Counted from the first letter of the stretch, positions 14,389 to 23,131 are shown. The stretch is DNA of 36,337 nucleotides from an uncultured bacterium (GCA_946188155.1 CAMHUC010000035.1:1-36337), one strand, 5' to 3'. Program-made: numbers and translations. The notes: generated from the letters alone by a model not told the origin.

Positions 14389-15603
14389 TCAGAAGGAGTC
14401 CATCTTCAGGAAATCCCGCAAGTGGACATGCTTGATGCCATCAACGTTAGTATGCCCGTAGGTGCGGTCCATTGATACAACATATTTGGGGTGGTTGTCG
14501 CGTATCTGTTTCAGATTTCCGAATTCCCTGTCAACTGTGTCCTCAGAGGCCAGCAGATAGGTTACTTGTACATATATAGTGCCTTCAGGTCTTTCTGCTA
14601 CGAAATCAATCTCAGCCTTTTGCAACTGACCGACGTAGACTGTATAGCCCAAACGTGCAAGATGCTTGTAGACCACGTTCTCCATCACCTTTTCTATATC
14701 AAATCTGCGATTTCCGCCGATGATGATATTCCTGATGCCTAAATCTTCGAAGTAGAATTTGTCGTCAAACTCCATGATTTTCTTGCCGTGAATATTGTAG
14801 CGTTCTACGCGGTCTATGATGTAGGCGTTGCAGAGATAGTCCAGATAGCTAAGTATGATGTTGGTCGTTGCACCGGTGTTCTGGCTTTTCAGGAAGTTTG
14901 CAATACTGCGAGCCGAGAACTGCTTCCCGATATTGTCGCTGAGAAAGCGGATGAGCGTCTTCAGCAGTGGTATGTTCCTTATTTTCTCACGCTCGATGAT
15001 GTCACGCAGGAGAATGGTGTTGAATACATTCATCAGATAGTCTCTCACAAGATCTGGATTCTCCAGTCCCATCAGTCTCAGGCCAGGTAGCCCACCGTTC
15101 TGAAGATACAGGCCTAATGATTCGTCATTATCCTCTAACGTGTGGAACATGAGAAATTCCTGATAGTTCAGCCCGCGGATACGATAGTCGATATATCTGC
15201 CTCTGAGTCTGGTTGCCAGTTCCCCTGACAACATCTTGGCATTACTGCCTGTCAGCATAATCTCACACAGGCCACCAGCCTGCAGGTCGAGCACGGTCTT
15301 CTCAAACTCTTCTATCTCCTGGACTTCGTCAATAAAGAGATAATTGTCCTTTCCTGGTGCAAGGCGTTCCTTCACATACGATTCAAGATCCTTGTAGTTG
15401 ACAATATTGTCAAACTCAGCCCTCTCCTTGTCTATATATATAATGTTGGCGTTGTCATCACGACGCTTTTCCTCAATGACCGCTTTCATGGTATAGCTCT
15501 TACCGACACGTCTCTGACCAATGAGCGCGACAATCATTCTGCGGCCAAGCATTTTTCGTATTCTATCCGAGTACCCCTCTCGTTCTAATAGTATCTGTTC
15601 CAT
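14389..15603 (-). CDS. AAA_14/DUF4143 ATP-binding protein
   Basis: A 404-residue P-loop ATPase of the family common in Bacteroidetes and archaea. Walker A is ALIGQRRVGKS near residues 26-36, Walker B is YLFIDEVQEI, and sensor 1 is IMLTGSNAKML. The C-terminal DUF4143 domain carries a restriction-endonuclease-like fold (AEIDFVAER with VQVTYLL, similar to the D-E-x-K core). Physiological role is not established. The start is the ATG at 15603, preceded by a consensus promoter; an upstream TTG would lie inside the leader. Its last codons run straight into the S41 remnant in the same frame, suggesting the end was shaped by recombination. Confidence 0.88.
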   Translation of the reverse strand: MEQILLEREGYSDRIRKMLGRRMIVALIGQRRVGKSYTMKAVIEEKRRDDNANIIYIDKERAEFDNIVNYKDLESYVKERLAPGKDNYLFIDEVQEIEEFEKTVLDLQAGGLCEIMLTGSNAKMLSGELATRLRGRYIDYRIRGLNYQEFLMFHTLEDNDESLGLYLQNGGLPGLRLMGLENPDLVRDYLMNVFNTILLRDIIEREKIRNIPLLKTLIRFLSDNIGKQFSARSIANFLKSQNTGATTNIILSYLDYLCNAYIIDRVERYNIHGKKIMEFDDKFYFEDLGIRNIIIGGNRRFDIEKVMENVVYKHLARLGYTVYVGQLQKAEIDFVAERPEGTIYVQVTYLLASEDTVDREFGNLKQIRDNHPKYVVSMDRTYGHTNVDGIKHVHLRDFLKMDSF

Positions 15604-15621
15604 TATATAATGAATTTTTTG

Positions 15622-15653
15622 CAAATATAGCAAAAACGTTTGGTTTACCCAAA
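15622..15653 (-). promoter_or_regulatory. promoter of the DUF4143 ATPase gene
   Basis: Minus strand: -33 TTTG (15650-15653), 20-nt spacer, -7 TATATTTG (15622-15629). Confidence 0.8.
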
Positions 15654-15688
15654 AGAATTGGGCATTTAATCAAAAGTGTTATCTATAT

Positions 15689-18600
15689 TTAACACAATTC
15701 TATCGTACTGCGCCCTTCGCCCCGCTTGACGACCTTGATTTTGGTGGGAATACGCTCATCGAGTTCCTCGCGGTGGGAGATGATGCCCACACGGCGGTTG
15801 GACTGGCCGGCTATCTCCTGCAGTTTCTCGAGGGTAGACATCACGGAGTCGAGGCTCCGCTCGTCGAGGGTGCCGAAACCCTCGTCGATGAAGAGGATGT
15901 TGACGTTCATGTCAGGGCGGTTGAGCGAGGAGAGGGCCAGCGACAGTGCCAGCGATATCATGAAGCGCTCGCCACCAGAGAGGACGGTGACGCTGCGCAC
16001 CTGTTCTTTGTTGTAGCGGTCGAGTACGAGGATTGACAGTTGCTCATTGGCCTCGCTGCAGGTCAGGCGGTAGCGGTCGGTAATCTGCTCCAGATAGATG
16101 TTGGCGTTGTTGAGCAGGGGGCGCAGGATATAGGTCTGCACCAGCGTACGGAAGCGGGTGCCGCCGAAGATGCTGTTCAGCTGGTCCCAGCGGGCGAATC
16201 GCTGCTTGGCCTTGTCAAGTTGGGCCTCAATCTCCTTCAGTCGCTTGATGTTCTTCTGGTGCAGGTCGAGCTTGGCCTTTGCCTGTGTACACTGGGCAAG
16301 CGCTTCGTCGCGCAGACTGCTGTCGGAGGCTTTCTTCTCTTCGAGCAGTTGCTTGTCGGGCAGGTCGGAACGCTCTGTAATCCCCAGTTCCTTGCAGGCA
16401 GCGTCTATTTGCCGTTGTGCTTCTGCTGCGGCATCCGTTCTCGATTTCAACTGGGCATCCACATCCGTTACCAGTTTGCGGGCTGTCGCCACTTGCGCCT
16501 CTTGGCAGGCAAGCGTTTTCAGGTGTTGCTCTGTCTTGCCCGACTCCTGATAGTATATGGACAGGAGTTGCCCGGAAGTTGCGATAGAGGCTTTGCTGTC
16601 GTTCAGTTTCGAGACAAGCGATGTAACCTTGCTCATCAGACAGGTCCACTCCGAGTTGATGTCCTTGCACGGATAGGCCTGCGAAGAGGTGCTGGGCACC
16701 CAGTCGGGACACGACAGCATGATGTCCTTGCTGTATTGCGAAAGCGTTGCTATCAGTGTCTTGGCCCTTTCGTGCTCCGTCAGACTGTCGGCAAGCAGTT
16801 TCTTCTGGTCAGCATACTTCTTGGCATCGGCTTTCAACAGTTTGCGCAGGGCTTCCGTGTCTGCGAGCCAGTCTGGGCAGTAGTTGGCCATCAGGCTGCT
16901 GATGTCGGCCTTGACGGCTTCGCACTCCTGCGCGAGCTCGGCGTGCTCCCTTTCGAGACGGTCGATGTCTTCGGCATTGGCCTTCACGGCAGTCTCGGCC
17001 TTCAGTCTTGCCGTGTCGGCCTTGGCTTTCTCGGTGTCGAAAGGTCTCTTCCCTTCTATCTGCCTGTTGATGTCTTTCTGCAGCTGTTCAGCCTCGCTCT
17101 GTGCCGCTTCAAGTTGAGTGACGGATGCTGACAGCAGGCCGATGGCGGTGGCGATTTGCTGCGACAGGTCCTGCTGCAAGTCGAGCCCCAACAGAGCAGC
17201 CTTCTCGTCTATAGCCTTCTGGTCTCTTGCAATCTTTCTCTCGTTTTTCGCGAAAAGAGTCAGATTGCCGTTGTGCGTTCCGTCGAGCTGTTTGAAATTT
17301 CCCAGGGCCTGGTCGCGGAGTGTCTCTGCCCGTTTCAGGCTTTCCTTGGCCTGTCGCTGTTCTGCTTCGAGTGGTGTGAGCATGTCCTTGAAGTCATCGT
17401 CTATGTGAATGTGCCCGATAGGCTGACCGCACAGCGGACAGTTCTCTGTATGCTCCTCGTAGAGCCGGTGGCGCAGTTCCTTGATCTTCTCGTCCAGGCT
17501 CATCTTCATGGTGGTCAGCCGCAGGGCTGCCCTGTCAGCTTCCTGCTTCTTGGCCTGATAGTTGGCATCGGCCTTCTCGCTGGCTTCGCGGAGAGCCTTC
17601 AGCGATTCTTCTTCAGTCCGGAGCTTGTCTCTTAGCGTCTGGTTCTCCTCCCTCAGGGGGCAGAGGTTGCCGATGGCCGTCTGCAGGGCGGTCAGTTCGT
17701 GCTTGCGCGTGTTCAGCTTCCTCAGCTCGTCGATGACGGCCTGAGGGTTCAGTTCAGCGCGTTTCTTGTTCAGCGCGTCAATCAGTCTTTGCCTTTCGCT
17801 GACGGCTTCCTCCGCTTCCTGGGCATGGTTAACGGCTTCTGACATGGCTTTCGCCAGGCCTGCGGTCCTGGCCTTCGCCTGTTCCAGCTCAGCCAGAAGT
17901 GTGCCCCGCTTCTTCACCTTGCCGAGATACTGGCTTATCTTCAAGTCGGTCTCGCCTGCCTTGGCGAAGAGTGCATCGTGACGAGCCTGTCCGTTCACCC
18001 ATTCCTCCATTTCCCGGATGTTCTCTTCTTGCGTGTTGGCCTTGCCCCGCCTGTAGGCAATGTCGGCAGTGAGCAAGCGGAAAACCTCCTCAGCCTGTCT
18101 GAGTTCTGTCGTATACTTGGCTTCCTCGTGCCGTGCCTTAGTCAGGTCTGCGAGTTGCTGCCGCTGGGTGGTGGTGGAATCCCAGTCGGTGAAGAGTGCC
18201 TTCGCCGCCTTATACTCGTCGCCAGCCCTCCTGGCTTCCAGTTCCTCTTTGGCCAGGTTGGCTTCCGTCTGCTTCATTTCATTCCGGAGGACAGCCTCCA
18301 CCAGCTTCAGCTTGTCCTCAGTAGACTTAATCGCCTTTCCATATTGCGTCATCTGCTCCAGCCAGGCCTGTTGTTCCTTGGCCGTCTGTTCCACCTGCTT
18401 GTCAGTCAGCGTATGGGGCTTTTCGGTGTCATATTGTGTCTGGATTTGCCCCAGTGAGTCCTTGGCCTTCTTCCAAAGGCTCTGGATGGCCTCGCCGTAG
18501 GCAGAGAAATGCTGGGTGTTGGTGAGCTGCTCCAAGATGTCCTGCCGTTCCTTCTTGTCACCGGTCAGGAAATTGGCAAACTGTCCCTGCGCCAGCATGG

Positions 18601-19135
18601 CCATGCGTCCGAACTGCTGGAAGTCGAGGCCCACGGCCTTGAGGATGGTCTGCTCCACGCTGTCCTTGGTCCAGTCGCCATCGTCGATACGTATCTCCCA
18701 TACGGGCGACCTGTGCTTCAGTGGCCGTATGCCGGTGGCCTTGTCTTTATGTCCGAGCTTGACTCCAAGCGTCAGGCGTGCATGATACGCCAGGCCGTCA
18801 TTGCCTTCGAAGATCACTTCGCTGTAACTGGCGTCCTTCTCTGAAATCCCCAGGCGCGTGTATTGCTCGATGCTGGCCACTCGGATGCTTTCTCCCTCGG
18901 CATCGGTGTACTCGTTCTTCGTGACATTGGCCACATCGGCTATGCGTGGCGTTTTCTTATAAAGAGCCATCGATATGCCGTCGAGGATGACGCTCTTTCC
19001 AGCTCCCGTATCTCCCGAAATCAGGAAGATGGAGGCAGGGGAGCCTGTGACGGCATCGTTCAGACCGTGTTCGAAGTCGATGTCAGCCCGCTCGATGGAG
19101 GCTATGTTGCGAAGGTGCAGTTCTTTCAGTTTCAT
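15689..19135 (-). CDS. sbcC: exonuclease subunit SbcC (Rad50-like ATPase)
   Basis: A 1148-residue SMC-like ATPase that with SbcD forms the SbcCD (Mre11-Rad50) nuclease, cutting DNA hairpins and processing blocked ends. The N-terminal Walker A is SGDTGAGKSVILDG. Long coiled coils flank a zinc hook CPLC at residues 566-569, almost exactly central. The C-terminal signature is VLSGGERFMISLAL and Walker B is ILFIDEGFGTLDE. Its ATG overlaps the sbcD stop (ATGA), so translation is coupled. Length is within the family range. No anomaly is seen. Confidence 0.96.
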   Translation of the reverse strand: MKLKELHLRNIASIERADIDFEHGLNDAVTGSPASIFLISGDTGAGKSVILDGISMALYKKTPRIADVANVTKNEYTDAEGESIRVASIEQYTRLGISEKDASYSEVIFEGNDGLAYHARLTLGVKLGHKDKATGIRPLKHRSPVWEIRIDDGDWTKDSVEQTILKAVGLDFQQFGRMAMLAQGQFANFLTGDKKERQDILEQLTNTQHFSAYGEAIQSLWKKAKDSLGQIQTQYDTEKPHTLTDKQVEQTAKEQQAWLEQMTQYGKAIKSTEDKLKLVEAVLRNEMKQTEANLAKEELEARRAGDEYKAAKALFTDWDSTTTQRQQLADLTKARHEEAKYTTELRQAEEVFRLLTADIAYRRGKANTQEENIREMEEWVNGQARHDALFAKAGETDLKISQYLGKVKKRGTLLAELEQAKARTAGLAKAMSEAVNHAQEAEEAVSERQRLIDALNKKRAELNPQAVIDELRKLNTRKHELTALQTAIGNLCPLREENQTLRDKLRTEEESLKALREASEKADANYQAKKQEADRAALRLTTMKMSLDEKIKELRHRLYEEHTENCPLCGQPIGHIHIDDDFKDMLTPLEAEQRQAKESLKRAETLRDQALGNFKQLDGTHNGNLTLFAKNERKIARDQKAIDEKAALLGLDLQQDLSQQIATAIGLLSASVTQLEAAQSEAEQLQKDINRQIEGKRPFDTEKAKADTARLKAETAVKANAEDIDRLEREHAELAQECEAVKADISSLMANYCPDWLADTEALRKLLKADAKKYADQKKLLADSLTEHERAKTLIATLSQYSKDIMLSCPDWVPSTSSQAYPCKDINSEWTCLMSKVTSLVSKLNDSKASIATSGQLLSIYYQESGKTEQHLKTLACQEAQVATARKLVTDVDAQLKSRTDAAAEAQRQIDAACKELGITERSDLPDKQLLEEKKASDSSLRDEALAQCTQAKAKLDLHQKNIKRLKEIEAQLDKAKQRFARWDQLNSIFGGTRFRTLVQTYILRPLLNNANIYLEQITDRYRLTCSEANEQLSILVLDRYNKEQVRSVTVLSGGERFMISLALSLALSSLNRPDMNVNILFIDEGFGTLDERSLDSVMSTLEKLQEIAGQSNRRVGIISHREELDERIPTKIKVVKRGEGRSTIELC

Positions 19136-20436
19136 GACTCTGTTGTTTTCTTGTTTTGACGGGCTTTGGCTTCTTTCTCTTCACTGAGCAGCAGCATCTC
19201 GGCCTTGACTTCTTCAAAGGCCTGACGTACATCGTTGATGTCGAGACCCGGGTATTGGTCCTTTGTGCGCTCGATAAACTGCATGGGGTCGGTCATCTGC
19301 TGCAGCTCGGCCACTTCGAACACCAGTTTCTCCTTTTCCCGGTTCTGGCTTCCGGCCAGCCCCGTCCAAAGCATCTTGGGATTATATCGCCACTCATCAT
19401 GATAGGGCTGGAGGGCGTCGTAGACCATCTGGTTGAAGTTGGAAGGCAGGTTGGCACGATAGTCGAAACGGAAACGGATATAGCCACGCTCTCCATGGCC
19501 TACGAACTGGTTCATGGCTTCGATGGCCTCCTCGGCCGATGAAAACGAGGAGCCGTCGAGCGGCAGGACATAGAAATGGCGCAACTCATCGATGCGTAGC
19601 TGTCGGATGCTTACGTCGCCCCCGTGGCCCGCTATCTCGACCACGCTGACGGTATGGGGATAAGCTTCGTCGCAACTCACGTGCAGGGCGCTGCCGGAGT
19701 ATCTGGCTACTGGAGCGTGATAGACGATGGCCTCCTCCATACAGTCGGCCTGATGGTCGATGGTCTGAGGCTTGTGGATGTGCCCCAGGGCAAGATAGTC
19801 GAAACCGGTGCCAAAGGAGCCTACATCCTGAGTCCTCAGCTTTCCTATCTCGTAGTCGTGACCTGTCATGTCAGCACCAGTTACGGCCTGATGGCCCATC
19901 ACGACAACGGGCAGGCCAAGGGCGTTATCCTCGGCTACCTTGTCGAGGACAGACTGAATGGCCTGTCGGCGCTCGCCAGTCATGTAGGGCAGGGCCACGA
20001 TGTAGCCACTCTCCAGCTTGATGATGTACTGATACTGCCAAAGGCTACGGGTAGGCGCGTCAGCGGGAATGCCGTCTGGGCATTCGTGACAGTTAAAGGC
20101 TGGTGGCGTGCCTATCAGATGGGCGTTGGCCAGTTGCCAGACGGCATTGTCGGCCTGAATGCGTGAGGCCGAGTCGTGGTTGCCTGCCGTGATGACGATA
20201 GCCATCTGCGGGCAGGCGTGATGCAAGCGTACAAAATAGTCGGTAAACGCCTTCTTCACCGTTGCCGACGGCTGCTGGATGTCGAACACGTCGCCACTGA
20301 CGAGCAGCGCGTCGGGCTGCTCCTCCAGGCACCATTGCTCCAGCTGTCGAAAGAAATGCCTGTGCTCGTCGCTTCGGTCGTAGTTCTGATAGATGACCTG
20401 CCCCAGGTGCAGGTCGGCTGTATGCAGTATCTTCAT
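19132..20436 (-). CDS. sbcD: exonuclease subunit SbcD (Mre11-like nuclease)
   Basis: A 434-residue metallophosphoesterase subunit of SbcCD. The five phosphodiesterase motifs are in order: HTADLHLG, SGDVFD, AGNHDS, MGHQAV and LGHIH, all with their metal-ligand His/Asp/Asn residues. The C-terminal capping part continues to a lysine-rich tail. It is the first gene of a two-gene operon with sbcC and reads from a TACCTTTG promoter just upstream. The non-coding side facing it carries large palindromes of the kind this enzyme attacks. Confidence 0.95.
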   Translation of the reverse strand: MKILHTADLHLGQVIYQNYDRSDEHRHFFRQLEQWCLEEQPDALLVSGDVFDIQQPSATVKKAFTDYFVRLHHACPQMAIVITAGNHDSASRIQADNAVWQLANAHLIGTPPAFNCHECPDGIPADAPTRSLWQYQYIIKLESGYIVALPYMTGERRQAIQSVLDKVAEDNALGLPVVVMGHQAVTGADMTGHDYEIGKLRTQDVGSFGTGFDYLALGHIHKPQTIDHQADCMEEAIVYHAPVARYSGSALHVSCDEAYPHTVSVVEIAGHGGDVSIRQLRIDELRHFYVLPLDGSSFSSAEEAIEAMNQFVGHGERGYIRFRFDYRANLPSNFNQMVYDALQPYHDEWRYNPKMLWTGLAGSQNREKEKLVFEVAELQQMTDPMQFIERTKDQYPGLDINDVRQAFEEVKAEMLLLSEEKEAKARQNKKTTES

Positions 20437-20454
20437 CTCGATATGAATTTGTTA

Positions 20455-20462
20455 CAAAGGTA
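20455..20462 (-). promoter_or_regulatory. -7 box of the sbcDC promoter
   Basis: Minus-strand TACCTTTG, about 19 nt from the sbcD ATG, giving a very short leader. The -33 element is weak. Confidence 0.65.
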
Positions 20463-20613
20463 ATAATGTTTTGGCAATATTGCTGCTTCACATAACTTTT
20501 ATTAACAAAGTTGCCAGCCCCATTAACTACTCAGGTAGCAGCACAGGCTTATGTTCCACGACGGATTTAACCGCCTGAAATCATTATTTTTTCGATATCT
20601 CCACCCAATATAC

Positions 20614-21119
20614 AAAAATAATAACCCGCACATCTCGCACATCTGATATAACTATTTGTATTACTGATGGTTACGGAGCATGGTATCTCGCATTTATCTC
20701 GCATTTACCTCGCAGCGGCCATCGTTTTGGGCATTTTCCTGGCCATCCGGAGGCTTCTTTTCAGCTTTGGATAGTCTAAAGACGGTCACTACGGGCAACG
20801 ATTCCGGCAACAAGAGCCTCCGGCGTGCTAAATTCTCTAGAGAATTCACCCGATAGTAGGCTCCAAAGCATACTTTGGTGCCTTTAAACCTCTGAATTCT
20901 CTAGAGAATTTGAGAGCAGGAAGCCTCTAAATCTTCCTATCAGACCTATCCCTGATGGTGTTTAGACTATCCAAACCATTTCCGAGGCTCCCCTCTTTTG
21001 CCCAATATCCACACGTGCTGCGAGGTAAATGCGAGGTAAATGCGAGATATGCCTTTGTGAAGCGTATTGATAGTCAAGCAGATATAGCAGATGTGCGAGA
21101 TGTGCGGGTTATTGTTTTT
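20614..21119. repeat. 506-bp interrupted palindrome with phased repeat arrays
   Basis: Nested inverted segments share one centre near 20867. Outer arms are 20614-20645 / 21088-21119 (32 bases, one mismatch; CGCACATCT direct repeats). Next come 20684-20716 / 21017-21049 (33 bases, one mismatch; three 11-base units TATCTCGCATT, TATCTCGCATT, TACCTCGCAGC), then 20766-20780 / 20961-20975 (15 bases perfect), then two inverted copies of AAATTCTCTAGAGAATTCA (20830-20848 / 20893-20911), each holding the 16-base palindrome AATTCTCTAGAGAATT. CCAAAG/CTTTGG forms the centre. No ORF of substance. Architecture parallels 11126-11567, including GGAGGCTTCTTT-like motifs. Confidence 0.88.
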
Positions 21120-21146
21120 GACATGGTAGTGGTGGGATGCTTTAGC

Positions 21147-21170
21147 CGTGGGGACAGGTGCCTGTCACCC
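21147..21170. repeat. REP-like hairpin GACAGGTGCCTGTC
   Basis: A 14-base palindrome with flanking GGG/CCC. Degenerate relatives of the string GGGACAGGCACGGTGTTA occur near 9887 and 6683. Confidence 0.55.
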
Positions 21171-21178
21171 ATGACTAT

Positions 21179-21350
21179 ATTACTTAAGTTTCGGAAGTTC
21201 TGAAATCCCTTTGTTTAAAGGATTATCCCTGTCTGCTGTAGGGCGTTTTGCTTGTCAAACGCCGTCTGATACACCATCCCTTGGGCGGCGTTAGACAAGC
21301 TAAACGCCCTACAGCAGACGGTGGAAGCACTTCCGAAACTTGAGTATATT
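21179..21350. repeat. 170-bp palindromic element
   Basis: Terminal arms AAGTTTCGGAAGT / ACTTCCGAAACTT and inner 34-base arms (21233-21266 / 21286-21319, two mismatches; core GTAGGGCGTTT) form a long cruciform. It is MITE-like with no ORF. Its right end touches the stop codon of the GH88 gene (21349-21351), so it also forms that gene's 3' end. Confidence 0.8.
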
Positions 21351-22968
21351 ATCTGACGACCTTCTCACCTCGGCGGACATAGATGCCCTTGCCGGCAGAG
21401 CTTCGGGCGATGCCGGCAAGGGATATGTAAGAGTCTGACTCGGAGGCGGTTGCGGCGGGTGGAGTGAGACTGGTGGCCTCACGGTCGCAGAGGCGCTCAT
21501 ACTCCGTGGCTGCGATGATGAATCCGCCAAGTACCTTTCCCTCGGTGTAGAAGTCGTCGCCTGTGGTCGATGTGGGCTTGGTGTCGCGGCCCATCAGATA
21601 GTACTCGGCCGAGCCGTCGCGGAAATTGCTGCCTCCCAGGCCTGCCGACTTGCAGCAGCCCACCAGATGGACACCCCCCTTTCCGTCGCCCACCATAAAC
21701 TGCTCCACGAAGCCGCGGTAGGCGCGGCGGGCAGTGTCGAGATAGCTCCCGGGCAGCATCCCCAGGCGCACGGCCTTCAGATAGGCCGCTGTGAAGATGG
21801 CGGTGCAGGAGGACTCCAGATAGTTGGCCACGGGATGCGAGGTGTAGCTGTAGCTCTGGTCGTAGCTCTGTGCCACGAAGCTGGCGTCGCGGTTGGTCAG
21901 CTGGTACCAGCAGCCGGTGGCGGCGTCCTGCTTCTCGGCGATGCCCTCAGCCAGTTGCTCCAGGCAGGCGTGCAGCGTCTTGTAATTCTCTGAGTCGGCG
22001 AGTCCGGCAATCTCCATTTGCTCCAGTACGTCGACCAGTGCGAGGAAATACCATCCTATGGCGCGCCCCCAGTATTCGGCAGAGTGGTATATCTCGCTGC
22101 CTTTCGTGGCCGAAATGCCTGCCCACTTCTGTGCTGCCTCGCCGCCGGGGTCGGCCGTGAAGGCGTGGTAGAGCAGCTTTGTGTCGGGGTTCCACAGGTA
22201 ACGCCACGAGATGGTGAACTGCCGGGTGATGAGGCTCCAGTCATCGGCAGTGACGGGAGTGTAGTCGCCGTCCTCGTTGATCATCTGCGCCAGCAGGGCA
22301 GGCCCCATGTACTGGCCGTCGCACCACATCTGGTTGGTGTACGACGCCTTGTGGAACCAGCCTCCGGCGGCTCCTTCGAGGGTCGTGGCCTTGATGGCGT
22401 AGGTCTCGTTAGCCCGGGCGATGCCCTTCAGGGCTGAGGCGAATCGCTTCTTGGCGGTGCTGACGGTGGTGGCGTTGGAGTATCGGCTGCCGTTGGGGAA
22501 CCGCTGGCTGTCGGCCAGCTCGGCGAGCTTGAAGTAGAGCTTCACGGCGTTGAGGTCGTCGAAGCTCTTTCCGTTCTTGCCGTTGTCGGCGATGTCGTAG
22601 GTGCAGCCGTAGTTCTGTACGGCATAGAACCAGGGTGCCACGTCGATGTCGGCACGGTCTTTGTAGTAGTCTACGGCCTCGATGATGGCCTTGGCCACGA
22701 GGCCCGGCACGTAGTCGAGGGCGAAGGCCCACATCTGCGGCTGCTGCAGCTGTCGGCCCTTGCTGTCGTAGACGCCGAAGCCAGCCTGCACGGTGTTGGC
22801 GCGGAAGTCGTTGATGCGCGAGTTGATGACCAATTGTGAGTAGCGAGTGCTCTCGGAGAACTGGCAGGGAGTGCCTGCTGTGGCGGGAATGCCGTCGGCT
22901 GCCGATGCCAGGCTGGGCGTGATGACTGCCGCGAGCAACAAGATTGATTTGTAGATGTTTCTGTTCAT
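21349..22968 (-). CDS. secreted GH88/GH105-type unsaturated glycuronyl hydrolase
   Basis: A 539-residue protein. A Sec signal peptide (MNRNIYKSILLLAAVITPSL, cleavage after ASA) directs it out of the cytoplasm. The body fits the (alpha/alpha)6 barrel of YteR-like unsaturated rhamnogalacturonyl hydrolases: MWCDGQYMGPALLAQ, HSAEYWGRAIGWYFLALVD and CWYQLTN are family-like. These enzymes cleave the 4,5-unsaturated uronic acid from pectin-lyase products. The last 25 residues end in KGIYVRRGEKVVR, a short form of the GIYIxxGKKVxxK tail common in Prevotella secreted proteins. It lies alone between palindromes and has a heptamer array in its 5' UTR. Confidence 0.85.
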   Translation of the reverse strand: MNRNIYKSILLLAAVITPSLASAADGIPATAGTPCQFSESTRYSQLVINSRINDFRANTVQAGFGVYDSKGRQLQQPQMWAFALDYVPGLVAKAIIEAVDYYKDRADIDVAPWFYAVQNYGCTYDIADNGKNGKSFDDLNAVKLYFKLAELADSQRFPNGSRYSNATTVSTAKKRFASALKGIARANETYAIKATTLEGAAGGWFHKASYTNQMWCDGQYMGPALLAQMINEDGDYTPVTADDWSLITRQFTISWRYLWNPDTKLLYHAFTADPGGEAAQKWAGISATKGSEIYHSAEYWGRAIGWYFLALVDVLEQMEIAGLADSENYKTLHACLEQLAEGIAEKQDAATGCWYQLTNRDASFVAQSYDQSYSYTSHPVANYLESSCTAIFTAAYLKAVRLGMLPGSYLDTARRAYRGFVEQFMVGDGKGGVHLVGCCKSAGLGGSNFRDGSAEYYLMGRDTKPTSTTGDDFYTEGKVLGGFIIAATEYERLCDREATSLTPPAATASESDSYISLAGIARSSAGKGIYVRRGEKVVR

Positions 22969-22977
22969 TTGTTATGC

Positions 22978-23005
22978 TATAAACTATAAACTTTAAACTA
23001 TAAAC
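22978..23005 (-). repeat. heptamer array in the GH88 5' UTR
   Basis: Four 7-base units (TATAAAC, TATAAAC, TTTAAAC, TATAAAC), minus strand TTTATAG-like, between the promoter (23020-23027) and the ATG (22968). Confidence 0.8.
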
Positions 23006-23019
23006 TGTTCCTTCGGGTG

Positions 23020-23027
23020 CAAAATTA
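23020..23027 (-). promoter_or_regulatory. -7 box of the GH88 gene
   Basis: Minus-strand TAATTTTG, about 52 nt upstream of the ATG. Confidence 0.65.
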
Positions 23028-23036
23028 CGAAATTAA

Positions 23037-23076
23037 ATGAAGAATGAAGAATGAAGAATGAAGAATTTGCTGCCGC
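23037..23076 (+). repeat. ATGAAGA heptamer array with ATTTGCTGCCGC tail
   Basis: Four perfect ATGAAGA units (23037-23064) followed by ATTTGCTGCCGC. The same tail ends the arrays at 28257 and 34659. Confidence 0.85.
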
Positions 23077-23087
23077 AACGAAAAAAT

Positions 23088-23115
23088 GTCAATTGTCAAT
23101 TGTCAATTCTCAATT
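23088..23115 (+). repeat. GTCAATT heptamer array
   Basis: Three GTCAATT units and one CTCAATT, just upstream of the LysE promoter. Confidence 0.85.
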
Positions 23116-23123
23116 ATTATTTG

Positions 23124-23131
23124 TACCTTTG
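23124..23131 (+). promoter_or_regulatory. -7 box of the LysE-family gene
   Basis: TACCTTTG. The first good ATG (23140) lies only 9 nt downstream, so the transcript may be leaderless or nearly so. Confidence 0.65.

Noticed and set aside
16040..17131. 363-codon plus-strand ORF opposite sbcC
   Set aside because: It lies wholly inside the well-supported sbcC frame; open antisense frames are expected in GC-rich coding DNA. No family motif.
20955..21203. 82-codon ORF in the palindromic region
   Set aside because: It runs across repeat arms and has no protein-like pattern or promoter.
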